Origin: Comamonas flocculans
Lineage (GTDB): Bacteria > Pseudomonadota > Gammaproteobacteria > Burkholderiales > Burkholderiaceae_C
Length of the DNA: 64,000 nucleotides
Assembly: GCF_007954405.1 (NCBI RefSeq)
Contig: NZ_CP042344.1
Coordinates: forward strand, 3,224,001-3,288,000
Reading direction: 5' to 3'
The notes under the pieces are model-generated. The model was not told the origin of the DNA, ran no database searches, and saw only the letters and a list, made by a program, of their open reading frames with translations. Positions 1-10,131 of the stretch are shown here, piece after piece. Both the position numbers and the translations under genes were made by a program. The number at the start of each line of letters is the position of its first letter. Position 1 is the stretch's first letter.

Positions 1-308
1 ACGGCATGACCGCCGAGGTGGGCATCAGCTTTGCGGGCGTGCGCAAGACCTTCGTCACGCGCAACGAGCATGAAGCCGGCCGGCGCGTGACCATCCGCCT
101 GGTGGAGGGCCCGTTTTCGCAGCTCGACGGCGACTGGCAGTTCCATCCCGTGGGCGACGGCGCCCAGCGCGCCTGCAAGGTGGAACTGCGGCTGCACTAT
201 GGTTTTTCCAGTCGCGCGCTGGCGGCGCTGGTGGGGCCGGTGTTCGACCGCATTGCCGCCTCGCTCGTCGACGCCTTCGTCGAACGCGCCCAGAAAGTCT
301 ATGGCTGA
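1..308 (+). CDS. ratA: RatA-family protein (START/polyketide-cyclase fold), 3' part only
   Basis: About 101 C-terminal residues are in the window; the 5' end lies off the left edge. The visible part resembles the RatA/COQ10-like family, small START-fold proteins reported to bind the 50S ribosomal subunit or to carry ubiquinone. Support comes from the stretch around RLVEGPFSQLDGDWQF, from the C-terminal helix with ALVGPVFDRIAASLVDAF, and from the next gene: ratA followed by rnfH is a widespread proteobacterial pair. The stop overlaps the rnfH start by 8 bp, so the two are co-transcribed. Which RatA role applies cannot be decided here. Confidence 0.85.
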   Translation, partial: GMTAEVGISFAGVRKTFVTRNEHEAGRRVTIRLVEGPFSQLDGDWQFHPVGDGAQRACKVELRLHYGFSSRALAALVGPVFDRIAASLVDAFVERAQKVYG

Positions 309-609
309 AGCGACGATCCGCGTGGTGGTGGTGACCTCGGCCGCGCCGCGCCAGACGCAAACCTGGACGCTGGACCTGCCCACCGGCGCCACGCTGGCCG
401 AGGCGCTGCGCGCCTGTGGCCTGCAACCCACCGATCCCGATTACGCCGCGGGCGTCTGGGGCAGGGCACAGCCGCTCGACATGCCCCTGCGCGAGGGCGA
501 TCGCATCGACTGGTGCCGGCCGCTGCGCGTGGACCCCAAGGTGGCGCGGCGCGAGCGGTTCGCGCGCCAGGGCGCGCGCGCCGCAGGCCTGTTCGCGCAG
601 CGGCGCTGA
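301..609 (+). CDS. rnfH: RnfH family protein (ubiquitin-like fold)
   Basis: This 102-residue protein belongs to the RnfH/YfjF family, small beta-grasp proteins of uncertain function that accompany ratA. Family-typical features are the N-terminal strand IRVVVVTSAAP, the central G-TLAEALRACGL, and the C-terminal block REGDRIDWCRPLRVDPK followed by ARRERFARQG. ATG at 301 overlaps the end of ratA and gives the expected family length. Despite the name, a link to the Rnf electron-transport complex is not shown by the sequence. Confidence 0.9.
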   Translation: MAEATIRVVVVTSAAPRQTQTWTLDLPTGATLAEALRACGLQPTDPDYAAGVWGRAQPLDMPLREGDRIDWCRPLRVDPKVARRERFARQGARAAGLFAQRR

Positions 610-624
610 AGTCTTCCTTCAGGT

Positions 625-1197
625 TTACTTGCAGTCGCTGGCGATGATCTGCTCGGCGCGCTTGAGCTCGGCGGCACGGGTGGCGTCGTCCATGTAGACG
701 CGCTCGCCCTGGGCGTTGACCGTGCCCACCAGACGCCCGGGCTCCAGCGTGGTCTTGGCCTGGCGCGCCCGGCGGCAGTTGTCGGCCTGCGTCTGGGCCT
801 GCTTGCGCGCCTTGGCCTCTTCTTCGGCCTTCTTCCTGGCTTGCTCTTGCGCCTCGGCCTTGGCCTTGGCTTCCTGCAGCTCCTTGTCGGTACCAGCGGA
901 GGCAGCGGGTGGCTTGGCGGCCGCTGCCGCAGCAGGGGCAGCCGCGCCAGCAGCGGGCGACGCGTCAGCGCCGGCCGCTGGGGCATCGGCTGGCGCAGCG
1001 CCTGCGGGCGCCGTCCGGGCGGGCGCGATGCGGCCCAGCCGGGGCTCTTGCAGGATGTTCTTTTGCGGCACGTCCAGCGGTGGAGGGCGGTCGCTGAAGA
1101 CCTTGCGCCCGTCCTTGTCCAGCCATTGGTATTGCGCCGAGGCCAGCGTCGCCCAGCCACAGGCCAGCACCAGCAAGAAGAAGCGTTGCAAAGTCAT
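625..1197 (-). CDS. DUF4124 domain-containing periplasmic protein
   Basis: The protein has 190 residues. An N-terminal signal peptide (about residues 1-21, hydrophobic [16 protein letters not shown]) is followed by a DUF4124 region with [18 protein letters not shown], a short beta-strand motif common in betaproteobacterial secreted proteins. Residues 60-125 are Ala/Pro- and then Lys/Glu/Ala-rich, suggesting a flexible linker and a charged helix. The C-terminal region contains [16 protein letters not shown]. Function is unknown. It is convergent with rnfH and divergent from guaB. Confidence 0.85.
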   Translation of the reverse strand: MTLQRFFLLVLACGWATLASAQYQWLDKDGRKVFSDRPPPLDVPQKNILQEPRLGRIAPARTAPAGAAPADAPAAGADASPAAGAAAPAAAAAAKPPAASAGTDKELQEAKAKAEAQEQARKKAEEEAKARKQAQTQADNCRRARQAKTTLEPGRLVGTVNAQGERVYMDDATRAAELKRAEQIIASDCK

Positions 1198-1301
1198 GCG
1201 CGCAGTGTAGCGGCGCCCGTGCGGTGCGCCTAGCCTCGTGCCGATGGCCAGCCTGGGTGCTGTGGTCGCATGGGTACAATCCGTTTTTTGGAGCCTATCC
1301 C

Positions 1302-2777
1302 ATGCGCCTTCTCGGAAAAGCGCTCACCTTCGACGATGTGTTGCTGGTGCCCGCATATTCCCAGGTCCTGCCCAAGGACGCCTCTCTCGCGACGCGCTTC
1401 ACGCGCGGCATTTCCCTGAACATCCCGCTGGTGTCCGCCGCCATGGACACGGTGACCGAAGCGCGCCTGGCCATCGCCATCGCCCAGGAGGGCGGCATCG
1501 GCGTGGTGCACAAGAACATGTCGGCCGAGCAGCAAGCGGCTGAAGTGGCCAAGGTCAAGCGCCATGAATCGGGCGTGGTGCTCGACCCGGTGGTCATCAC
1601 CCCCGAGCACACCGTGCTGCAGGTGCTGCAGTTGTCCGAAGAGCTGGGCATTTCCGGCTTTCCGGTGTGCGATGGCGGCAAAGTCATAGGCATCGTCACC
1701 AGCCGAGACGTGCGTTTCGAGACCCGCTACGAAGTCAAGGTGCGCGAGATCATGACGCCGCGCGAGCGTTTGATCACCGTGCGCGAGCAAGACCACACCA
1801 GCCCGGACGAGGCCAAGCAGCTGCTGAACAAGCACAAGCTCGAGCGCCTGCTGGTGGTGAACGACGCCTTCGAGCTCAAGGGCCTGATCACCGTCAAGGA
1901 CATCGACAAGCAGACCACCTTCCCCAACGCCGCGCGCGACGCCGGCGGCAGCCTGCGCGTGGCCGCGGCCGTGGGCGTGGGCGCCGGCACCGAAGAGCGG
2001 GTGGAACTGCTGGCGCGCGCCGGGGTGGACGCCATCGTCGTCGACACCGCGCACGGCCACAGCAAGGGCGTGATCGAGCGCGTGCGCTGGGTCAAGCACC
2101 ACTACCCGCAGCTGCAGGTGATAGGCGGCAACATCGCCACCGGCGCGGCGGCGCTGGCGCTGGTGGAGGCCGGCGCCGACGCGGTCAAGGTCGGCATAGG
2201 CCCGGGCTCGATCTGCACCACCCGCGTGGTGGCCGGCGTGGGCGTGCCGCAGATCATGGCGATCGACAGCGTGGCCAGCGCGCTCAAGGGCACCGACGTG
2301 CCGCTGATCGCCGACGGCGGCATCCGCTTCTCGGGCGACATCGCCAAGGCGCTGGCCGCGGGGGCGAGCTCGGTCATGATGGGTGGGGTGTTCGCCGGTA
2401 CCGAAGAAGCGCCCGGCGAGGTCATCCTCTACCAGGGCCGCTCCTACAAGAGCTACCGCGGCATGGGCTCGATCGGCGCGATGCAGCAGGGCAGCGCCGA
2501 CCGCTACTTCCAGGAGTCGAGCAGCGGCAATCCCAACGCCGACAAGCTGGTGCCCGAAGGCATCGAGGGCCGCGTGCCCTACAAGGGCTCCATGGTCTCC
2601 ATCGTCTACCAGATGACGGGCGGCGTGCGCGCCTCCATGGGCTATTGCGGCTGCGCGACGATTGCCGAGATGAACGAAAAGGCCGAGTTCGTCGAAATCA
2701 CCGCCGCCGGCTTTCGCGAATCGCACGTGCACGACGTGCAGATCGTCAAGGAAGCGCCCAACTACCACGGCAACTGA
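1302..2777 (+). CDS. guaB: Inosine-5'-monophosphate dehydrogenase
   Basis: GuaB oxidises IMP to XMP with NAD+, the rate-limiting step of GMP synthesis, in the cytosol. The 491 residues match the family length. The N-terminus [17 protein letters not shown] begins the TIM barrel, a CBS-domain insert follows at about residues 93-205, and the catalytic loop GPGSICTTR carries the nucleophile Cys305. The flap region [16 protein letters not shown] is present. ATG at 1302 was chosen because [13 protein letters not shown] is the conserved start. The gene lies 76 bp before guaA, forming the usual guaBA unit. Confidence 0.97.
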   Translation: MRLLGKALTFDDVLLVPAYSQVLPKDASLATRFTRGISLNIPLVSAAMDTVTEARLAIAIAQEGGIGVVHKNMSAEQQAAEVAKVKRHESGVVLDPVVITPEHTVLQVLQLSEELGISGFPVCDGGKVIGIVTSRDVRFETRYEVKVREIMTPRERLITVREQDHTSPDEAKQLLNKHKLERLLVVNDAFELKGLITVKDIDKQTTFPNAARDAGGSLRVAAAVGVGAGTEERVELLARAGVDAIVVDTAHGHSKGVIERVRWVKHHYPQLQVIGGNIATGAAALALVEAGADAVKVGIGPGSICTTRVVAGVGVPQIMAIDSVASALKGTDVPLIADGGIRFSGDIAKALAAGASSVMMGGVFAGTEEAPGEVILYQGRSYKSYRGMGSIGAMQQGSADRYFQESSSGNPNADKLVPEGIEGRVPYKGSMVSIVYQMTGGVRASMGYCGCATIAEMNEKAEFVEITAAGFRESHVHDVQIVKEAPNYHGN

Positions 2778-2853
2778 TTGCCGGAATCCTTATTTCGATA
2801 GCTGCCGGCGCTTGCCAGACAAGGGCTGGAGGCCGATTTCTTCATGAAACGCC

Positions 2854-4470
<1,617 letters not shown>

Positions 4471-4771
4471 AATCAGGTCCTTCGGGGACTATCGCCAGTT
4501 ATCGAAAAACTGTCGTAACGTGTTGATTTAAAAGAAAATACGTCACGACAGCTATCGGTGGTTATCGCCGACCAGCAAAACGGGTTGACGGTAGAGTTGA
4601 CGGTAAGAACCGGAGGTCTGATTAAGACCCTCCCGTTTACTATTGAGACCAAACCGGTCTTTGACGGTAAAACACTCCCCTGGAAAGCTTGTTTCATGCG
4701 GCTTTCCGGGCATCGACGGGTCTCCTGGCCCCTGACGGTAAAAGCCGTCACGAAACAGGAGGAAAACCTCG
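4471..4771 (+). promoter_or_regulatory. Left-end intergenic region with integrase arm-type repeats
   Basis: This stretch between guaA and the integrase has no convincing gene. It contains TGACGGTA in direct orientation at about 4586, 4598, 4662 and 4733. The same motif occurs twice near the right end (about 54437 and 54450). Repeats just inside both att cores fit arm-type integrase or excisionase binding sites. TTATCG also recurs at 4499 and 4561. The integrase promoter should lie here but was not identified. Confidence 0.6.
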
Positions 4772-6028
4772 ATGCTTACCGACACAGCACTGCGCAACCT
4801 GAAGCCTAAGTCCTTGACTTATAAGGCTTCTGACCGGGATGGGATGTACGTGACGGTATCGCCCGCCGGTACCGTCACCTTCCGCTACGATTACCGTCTC
4901 AACGGGCGCCGTGAGACCCTGACCATCGGCCGCTATGGCGCCGGCGGCATCTCCCTGGCTATGGCCCGCGAAAAGCTGCTTGACGCCAAGAAGGCCGTCG
5001 CTGCTGGCTGTTCCCCGGCACTGGAGAAGCAGCGCGAGAAGCGCCGGCTGACCGCAGCCAAGAACTTCGGCGATGTAGCGCTCAAGTGGCTGGCGGACGC
5101 CAAGATGGCCGACAGCACGCGCGCGATGCGCAAGCATGTCGTGGACCGCGACATCCTGCCGGTATTCAAGAGCCGGCTGCTCAATGAAATCACCGCCGAT
5201 GACCTGCGGGCCTTGTGCAACAAGGTGAAGGCGCGCGGGGCTCCTGCCACTGCGGTGCATGTCCGCGACATCGTGAAGCAGGTCTATGCCTTTGCCATCC
5301 TGCATGGGGAGAGGGTGGACAACCCGGCCAACGACGTGGCGGCCGCCTCGATCGCCACCTTCGTGCCGAAGGACCGGGCGCTGTCGCCAGCCGAGATCCG
5401 CTTGGCGTTCCACCAGTTGGAGTCCATCGCGACCTACCCGACGATCCGCCTGGCGCTGCGCATGGTTCTGCTGACCCTGGTGCGTAAGAGCGAACTGATC
5501 GAGGCAACCTGGAGCGAGATCGACTTCGAGCACGCGACCTGGACGATTCCGAAGCAACGTATGAAGGGGCGCAACCCTCACGTGGTTTATCTGTCCCGGC
5601 AGGCCCTGGACATCCTGGTGGCGCTGCACACCTGCGCGGCGGGCTCGAAGTTCGTGCTGCCCTCGCGCTATGAGCCGACCCGTTGCATGTCGCATGCGAC
5701 CTTGAACCGGGTGACCCAGCTCATCGTGTCGCGGGCCCAGGCCGCAGGCCTGCCGCTGGAGCCGTTCACGGTGCATGACCTGCGCCGCACCGGCTCGACG
5801 CTGCTCAACGAAGTGGGCTTCAACGGCGACTGGATCGAGAAGTGCCTGGCACACGAGGAAGGGCGCTCCTCGCGCTCGATCTACAACAAGGCCGAATACG
5901 CCGAGCAGCGGCGCCACATGTTGCAGGAGTGGGCCGACATGGTCGATGCCTGGATCGACGGGCGCACCCATGTGCCGAAGCTGCTGCCGGAGAACGTATC
6001 AGTCCCAGTTCTCAGTGCGGCTTTGTGA
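4772..6028 (+). CDS. int: Site-specific tyrosine integrase of the ICE
   Basis: This 418-residue recombinase carries out integration and excision. The N-terminal DUF4102 arm-binding domain (about residues 1-90) has LTDTALRNLKPK and the strand YVTVSPAGTVTFRYDYRLNGRR. A core-binding SAM-like domain and the catalytic domain follow. The catalytic residues are visible: Arg238 (VRKSEL), His335 and Arg338 (HDLRR), His361 (LAHEE) and Tyr371 (SIYNK). ATG at 4772 is preceded by AGGAGG. The gene is 301 bp from the guaA stop and reads inward, the standard P4-like arrangement. It is intact, so the element may still be mobile. Confidence 0.95.
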   Translation: MLTDTALRNLKPKSLTYKASDRDGMYVTVSPAGTVTFRYDYRLNGRRETLTIGRYGAGGISLAMAREKLLDAKKAVAAGCSPALEKQREKRRLTAAKNFGDVALKWLADAKMADSTRAMRKHVVDRDILPVFKSRLLNEITADDLRALCNKVKARGAPATAVHVRDIVKQVYAFAILHGERVDNPANDVAAASIATFVPKDRALSPAEIRLAFHQLESIATYPTIRLALRMVLLTLVRKSELIEATWSEIDFEHATWTIPKQRMKGRNPHVVYLSRQALDILVALHTCAAGSKFVLPSRYEPTRCMSHATLNRVTQLIVSRAQAAGLPLEPFTVHDLRRTGSTLLNEVGFNGDWIEKCLAHEEGRSSRSIYNKAEYAEQRRHMLQEWADMVDAWIDGRTHVPKLLPENVSVPVLSAAL

Positions 6029-6184
6029 AGGGAGGGCCGCATGATGAACCCATCTAGACTCTCTGTCGGCAGCCAGCGCAAGGTTTGCGCACACGGCAAA
6101 AGGATCACTCTGGGTGATCTTTTCCAGCTCTTGTCAAACTGGTCGGCCTTGGCGAAGGTTTATAAATCTGTTATTTTGAGCACT

Positions 6185-7006
6185 ATGGATGCTCAAAATT
6201 CAGGAAAACTGAACCGTTTGCTGGCCGAACTGGGCGATACCCGGTTGGTGTCCAGCCGCTGGCTACGGGCGCACGGCTACTCCAACAGCCTTGTGGCGCG
6301 CTACGTGGGCAGCGGCTGGCTGGTGTCGCCAGCGCGTGGCGTCTACATGCGCAGGGGCGGGCGGCTGCAATGGGATGGCGTGGTCCGCAGCCTGCAGGTC
6401 GGTGAGGGCATGCCGCTGCACGTCGGGGGACGCTTCGCACTCGGCCTGCAGGGCCACGAGCACTACCTGCGCCTGGGCGATGCCGGGACGATCACGCTGT
6501 ATGGGCCACAGCAGCCGCCGGGCTGGGTGGGCAAGCTTTCGCTGGAGCAGCGCTTCGAATACCAGGGCAAGGGTTCGCTCGATCTGCCGGCCGTACCCGT
6601 CACTGCGGAAGTCTCAGAGAAGGCGTTGTCGGAAGCGGGCCTGGCTTGGCATTCAGCGGCACCTGGGACCGATGCGCTGGTTTGCTCGACGCCCGAGCGG
6701 GCCATGCTGGAACTGTGCGACAGCGTATCGGATGCGGCAGGGGTCTATGAGGCCGATGCGCTGATGCAGGCCATGACCACGCTGCGGCCGCAGCGCGTCG
6801 GCCTGATGCTGCGGCACTGCCGCAGCATCAAGGCCAAGCGGCTGTTCCTGGCCCTGGCCGAGCGCCATCGGCATGCGTGGCTGTCGCACGTGCCGCTGGA
6901 GGGCGTCGATCTGGGTCGTGGCAAGCGCGCGTTGGTGCCCGGCGGACGCCTGCATCCGACCTACCAGATCACCTTGCCGGGAGAGCTCGATGAGCACCTG
7001 GCTTGA
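6185..7006 (+). CDS. abiEi: AbiEi-family antitoxin of a type IV toxin-antitoxin system
   Basis: This 273-residue protein has an N-terminal winged-helix region (LLAELGDTRLVSSRWLRAHGYSNSLVARYVGSGWL is the full run; key part VSSRWLRAHGYS) typical of AbiEi proteins. A longer C-terminal domain with STPERAMLELCD follows, the conserved box seen in AbiEi antitoxins. AbiEi represses its own operon and counteracts AbiEii. I chose ATG at 6185 because the upstream in-frame extension from 6041 lacks family-like sequence. The gene overlaps the toxin gene by 17 bp, so the two are translationally coupled. In the ICE it probably serves maintenance or phage defence. Confidence 0.85.
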   Translation: MDAQNSGKLNRLLAELGDTRLVSSRWLRAHGYSNSLVARYVGSGWLVSPARGVYMRRGGRLQWDGVVRSLQVGEGMPLHVGGRFALGLQGHEHYLRLGDAGTITLYGPQQPPGWVGKLSLEQRFEYQGKGSLDLPAVPVTAEVSEKALSEAGLAWHSAAPGTDALVCSTPERAMLELCDSVSDAAGVYEADALMQAMTTLRPQRVGLMLRHCRSIKAKRLFLALAERHRHAWLSHVPLEGVDLGRGKRALVPGGRLHPTYQITLPGELDEHLA

Positions 7007-7937
7007 GCACTGGGACCGGCGCTACACGGACCGCGTGCGGCTGCTGGTCGATATCCTGCCGGTGTTGGCCTCGGAGCCGGGCTTTGCGCTCAAGGGCGGC
7101 ACGGCCATCAACCTGTTCGAGCACGATCTGCCACGCCTGTCGGTGGACATAGACCTGGCCTGGTTGCCGGTCCACGACTACGCCGAAGATGCGAAGCTGA
7201 TCGCCGAAGCGTTGGGGCGGTTGGCCGATGTGTTGCGCGCCCGGCCTCTGAAATTGCAGGTGCAGACCTCGGCGGGCGAGGGCGGGGCGGTCACTCGCCT
7301 GGTGGCCAGTCGCGGCCGTGCGCGCGTGCAGATCGAGACGACGCCCGTGATGCGTGGCACGGTGCATCCGGTGCGTACCATGGTCGTGAGGCCACGGGTG
7401 GAGGAAGCCTTCGGCTTTGCCGAGGTGCAGGTGCTGGCGTTCGCCGATCTCTATGCCGGCAAGCTGGCGGCTGCGCTGTCGCGGCAACACCCGCGTGATC
7501 TCTTCGACGTCGGCCTGCTGCTGGAGGATGAACGAGCAGATGCGGGTCTCTGGCGAACCTTTCTCGTGTACCTGACGTGCAGTCCGAAGCCGGCCTGGGA
7601 AATGCTGGCACCGCGCGTGCCGGCGGATTTCGAGGCCACCTTCGAGGCCCACTTCAAGGGGATGACGTCCGTGCCTATCAGCGTGGCTGCCTTGCTGGAA
7701 AGTCGCGAGCGCCTGTTGGCGCGCGTAGCGCATTGGTTGGATGGGTCGTCGCGCGCCTTCCTGCAATCCGTCGAGGATGAGAAGCCGGATTTCAGTCTGA
7801 TTGGACTGGCCCATGCGGCTGACTTACCGGGGGTGCGACGCAAGCTGCACAACCTGGCGCAGCGCACGGCCGCCAAGCGTGCAGCAGATCGTCAGCAGCT
7901 TGACGACATGCTGGCGCGGATCGCCGGTACTGGATGA
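6990..7937 (+). CDS. abiEii: AbiEii-family nucleotidyltransferase toxin
   Basis: This 315-residue protein shows the AbiEii nucleotidyltransferase signature: KGGTAINLFEHDLPRLSVDI (the GG-T motif followed by the DxD motif in SVDIDLAW) at about residues 32-55. Members modify tRNA or other targets with nucleotides and cause growth arrest. The C-terminal part has ADLYAGKLAAALSRQHPRDLFD, also typical of the family. The start ATG overlaps abiEi and the stop overlaps the next small gene (ATGA), making a three-gene unit. Confidence 0.88.
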   Translation: MSTWLEHWDRRYTDRVRLLVDILPVLASEPGFALKGGTAINLFEHDLPRLSVDIDLAWLPVHDYAEDAKLIAEALGRLADVLRARPLKLQVQTSAGEGGAVTRLVASRGRARVQIETTPVMRGTVHPVRTMVVRPRVEEAFGFAEVQVLAFADLYAGKLAAALSRQHPRDLFDVGLLLEDERADAGLWRTFLVYLTCSPKPAWEMLAPRVPADFEATFEAHFKGMTSVPISVAALLESRERLLARVAHWLDGSSRAFLQSVEDEKPDFSLIGLAHAADLPGVRRKLHNLAQRTAAKRAADRQQLDDMLARIAGTG

Positions 7938-8197
7938 CGAAGGAGGCTGACGCGATGGTTCACGATTTCACACTGGTCTATGCGCTGGACTCGGGCGTCG
8001 GGTCGCAGGAGGATGTCCTTCGCCAGTTGGCGAACAGCGACTGCGCCGATGCCACGGTCGGCTGGGGACGGCCAGGTCATGTCGGTCTGGCTTTCAGCAG
8101 GGAAGCGAGCGACCGCGATGCTGCGGTCAAGCTTGCAACGGTGCAGATGGCACAGGCGCTGCCCGGGGCAGTACTGGTCCGGGTGGCTGCCGCGTAG
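7934..8197 (+). CDS. Small unknown protein coupled to AbiEii
   Basis: I do not recognise this 87-residue protein. It starts within the ATGA at the end of the toxin gene, so translational coupling is likely. An internal ATG at 7955 (MVHDFTLVYALD) could also be the true start. The sequence alternates strands and helices (FTLVYALD, VGLAFSR, AAVKLATVQMAQALPGAVLVRV) and suggests a small ferredoxin-like alpha/beta fold. This is inference. It may be a third component of the AbiE operon or an ICE accessory protein. Confidence 0.6.
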   Translation: MTKEADAMVHDFTLVYALDSGVGSQEDVLRQLANSDCADATVGWGRPGHVGLAFSREASDRDAAVKLATVQMAQALPGAVLVRVAAA

Positions 8198-8225
8198 CCG
8201 CTGCAAGCATTTGATGGTGGCGTCA

Positions 8226-8579
8226 TCATCGAACAGGGCGGTGCCGGCGCAGCCTCACGTCCGGTCCGCTGGACGAGGTGGTCTTCGCTGATCGAGAGGC
8301 TTGCTTGCGGCCTTCGATCCAGGCTTCGACTTCTTCCAAATCCCACACGACGCAACGGGCGGTGAGGCGGAAGCGGCGCGGGAATTCGCCGCGCTGCTCC
8401 ATTTCGTAGATCGTCGTCTCGGCGAGGGGGACGATCTGGTGCAGTTCGTGGCGGCGGATGGTGCGGCGGAAAGGCAAGGGCGCCTTTGCCGGGAACTGGG
8501 GAACGTTGTCGTAGCCGGCCGTGCCCGGATGGGGTAAAGATGAAGGTCTGTCCTGGGCGGGTTGCGAAGAGGGCGGCAT
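8226..8579 (-). CDS. AlpA-family DNA-binding regulator / excisionase-like protein
   Basis: This is a 117-residue protein with a Pro/Ser-rich N-terminus and an AlpA-type winged helix at about 40-95. Key parts are RRHELHQIVPLAETTIYEME followed by FPRRFRL and VVWDLEEVEAWIEGRK, the standard AlpA motif order. AlpA proteins activate integrase or excision genes of prophages and islands. It lies on the strand opposite to the integrase-AbiE block, facing it. A shorter start near residue 38 is possible because the first third is low complexity. Confidence 0.8.
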   Translation of the reverse strand: MPPSSQPAQDRPSSLPHPGTAGYDNVPQFPAKAPLPFRRTIRRHELHQIVPLAETTIYEMEQRGEFPRRFRLTARCVVWDLEEVEAWIEGRKQASRSAKTTSSSGPDVRLRRHRPVR

Positions 8580-9052
8580 GGCAGTGACCTTGATCGGATG
8601 CGTTGGTGCCCATGGTGGCTATCGCGGGCGATCGGTACAACCTGTTGGGGCGAAGTCGGTCGTGTCCTGATACGCATATTCGCTCTGCTGGCCTTATTTG
8701 CTGTGCAGTGAATCTCCGTGGTCTTCCGTCGTCACGGCGTTCCGCCGCCGGGCTCGCGGGCTGCGCCCCGTGCTTCGTGCCGAATCGCGGCCGTCCGGCT
8801 TTGATCCCTGATGTCTCCAGCCCTCGCGGGCCTGCGCGTGCTGCGCACTTGCCCAAAAGCCGACGTATGTGGAGGTGCGAGGGGAGGCGGTCTTGCTGTT
8901 CCCTTCATGGTGCCATGGCGTGCTCGCGGTCAAGGGCTGCGCGCCGATGGCGCTTGCGTCCTGGCGGCCGTCGTTAACCCTTGACTGCTTGCGCTGCGCC
9001 GTGCCCCGGAAGGGTCGGGCAATTCCGCCCGGCAACCTTTCAGGAGTTCACC
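8580..9052. other. Intergenic region, no gene seen
   Basis: This is 473 bp of GC-rich DNA between the divergent AlpA and DUF2958 genes. No reading frame here looks protein-coding. A 32-bp segment at 8742-8773 rich in GCCGGGCT and GGGCTGCGCCCCGTGC recurs at 14413-14444. CAGGAG at about 9041-9046 is the ribosome-binding site for the gene at 9053. Confidence 0.5.
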
Positions 9053-9403
9053 ATGAACAACGTACCCATTACTGCCGAGCAACGCATCGTGCTGCTGGCC
9101 AACGGCCGCGCATCGCTGGAGAACCCGGACTTCGATCCGGCTCCAGTGGTCAAGCTGTTCACGCCGGACGGCGGCGCGACCTGGCTGCTGACCGAGATTG
9201 ATCCCGATGACCACGACCACGCTTTCGGTCTTTGCGACCTGGGCCTGGGCGAGCCGGAAATCGGCTGGGTCAGCTTGAGCGAGCTGGCGAGCGTGCGCGG
9301 CGGGCTGGGCCTGCCGATCGAACGTGATCTGTCTTTCCGTGCTGAGAAACGCTTGAGCGCCTACGCACGCGATGCGCGGCTGGCCGGGCGGATCATCGTG
9401 TGA
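9053..9403 (+). CDS. DUF2958 domain protein, copy 1
   Basis: This 116-residue protein is of the DUF2958 family, which is frequent on conjugative elements of proteobacteria and has no known biochemical role. Landmarks are ITAEQRIVLLANGRASLENP, then PVVKLFTPDGGATWLLTEID, and FGLCDLGLGEPEIGWVSLSE with the final LSAYARDARLAGRI. CAGGAG precedes ATG 9053. A second family member lies at 20788-21135 with the same motif order, so the ICE carries two paralogues. A strong terminator-like hairpin follows the stop. Confidence 0.85.
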   Translation: MNNVPITAEQRIVLLANGRASLENPDFDPAPVVKLFTPDGGATWLLTEIDPDDHDHAFGLCDLGLGEPEIGWVSLSELASVRGGLGLPIERDLSFRAEKRLSAYARDARLAGRIIV

Positions 9404-9409
9404 CCTCGC

Positions 9410-9443
9410 AAGCGCGCCGTCCTTCGGGGCGACGCGCTTTTTT
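9410..9443 (+). terminator. Rho-independent terminator after DUF2958 gene
   Basis: A stem of AAGCGCG-C-CGTCC pairs with GGGCG-A-CGCGCTT around a TTCG tetraloop and runs directly into a TTTTTTC tract. It starts about 7 bp after the stop codon. Confidence 0.85.
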
Positions 9444-9463
9444 CTGCTGCGCCCGGTACCGAT

Positions 9464-9562
9464 GCCTTCGCGCCTGCGGCGCTGCGCGCTCCGCTTGCAC
9501 TCCAGGGGAAGGCCATGCGGCCATCCCCGCCGCGCTGCGCTTGGCGCCCCTCGATACCGCCG
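9464..9562 (+). repeat. ICE intergenic repeat, copy A
   Basis: A stretch of about 95 bp from GCCTTCGCGCC through TCCAGGGGAAGGCC to CGCTGCGCTTGGCGCCCC is repeated at 14484-14616 (copy B). Its right part is also at 20182-20281 (copy C). The copies are noncoding and similar by eye at well over 80 percent in the centre. Confidence 0.75.
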
Positions 9563-10131
9563 CCCCGGCGGTGCCGGCGCGGCAACCCCTGCGCATCAGC
9601 GGCATTTCATCCAGGGCATTCAGCCCATGCTGCCCATCGTTGATGGCATGGGCGTCCCCGGCCACCTGGAATGTGGCCGGTCGCGCTGTCGTGCTGCGCA
9701 TCGAACCCCTACGGGTTTCGCCCCTTCGGGCTTCCATCGCTAACGCCTACGGCCCGGCTTCCAGCTCCGGGCCTGCGCGCTTCGCTTGCGTGCGGTTCGG
9801 CACATAGGGAAGGCCGTTGCCATGTCCAGCCGTCTTCCCTGACTCCATCACCTTGTCCGCGACTGTAGCCCGCGCCCGTGTGCCGTCAAGGCGCGCAGGG
9901 CCGTGTCCTCGGCTGCGCCTGCGGGCCGCACCAACCCTGCGCTTGCCTCCTTGACAGCACCCGTTCGCGCGCTCCTGACCGTCGCGGGCGATGAACTCAG
10001 GAAAGACGGTGGCAACAGGGCCAACCGGGTTCCTCGTGCCGACCGCACCAAACAGCCGAAAGGCCGGGCTCCGAATCTAGGAATCCGGTGTGCGGTTTGA
10101 ACAGCAAACCCTTTTCGTCAGGAGAAAGACC

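Larger units (their letters stand above)
9404..10131. other. Hairpin-rich intergenic region
   Basis: This is 728 bp without a convincing gene. It holds the terminator at 9410-9443, repeat copy A, and two further inverted repeats: CCCATGC/GCATGGG at 9624-9652 with inner CCATC/GATGG, and CCGGCCAC/GTGGCCGG at 9658-9680. CAGGAG at about 10119-10124 serves the gene at 10132. Confidence 0.55.

Noticed and set aside
1230..2768. A 512-codon open frame antisense to guaB
   Set aside because: GC-rich coding DNA yields long antisense frames; the product is His/Gly/Ala-rich without domains and lies wholly under a clear guaB.
4558..4809. Small frame between guaA and int
   Set aside because: It runs through the arm-type repeats and into the integrase gene; no domain and no start signal.
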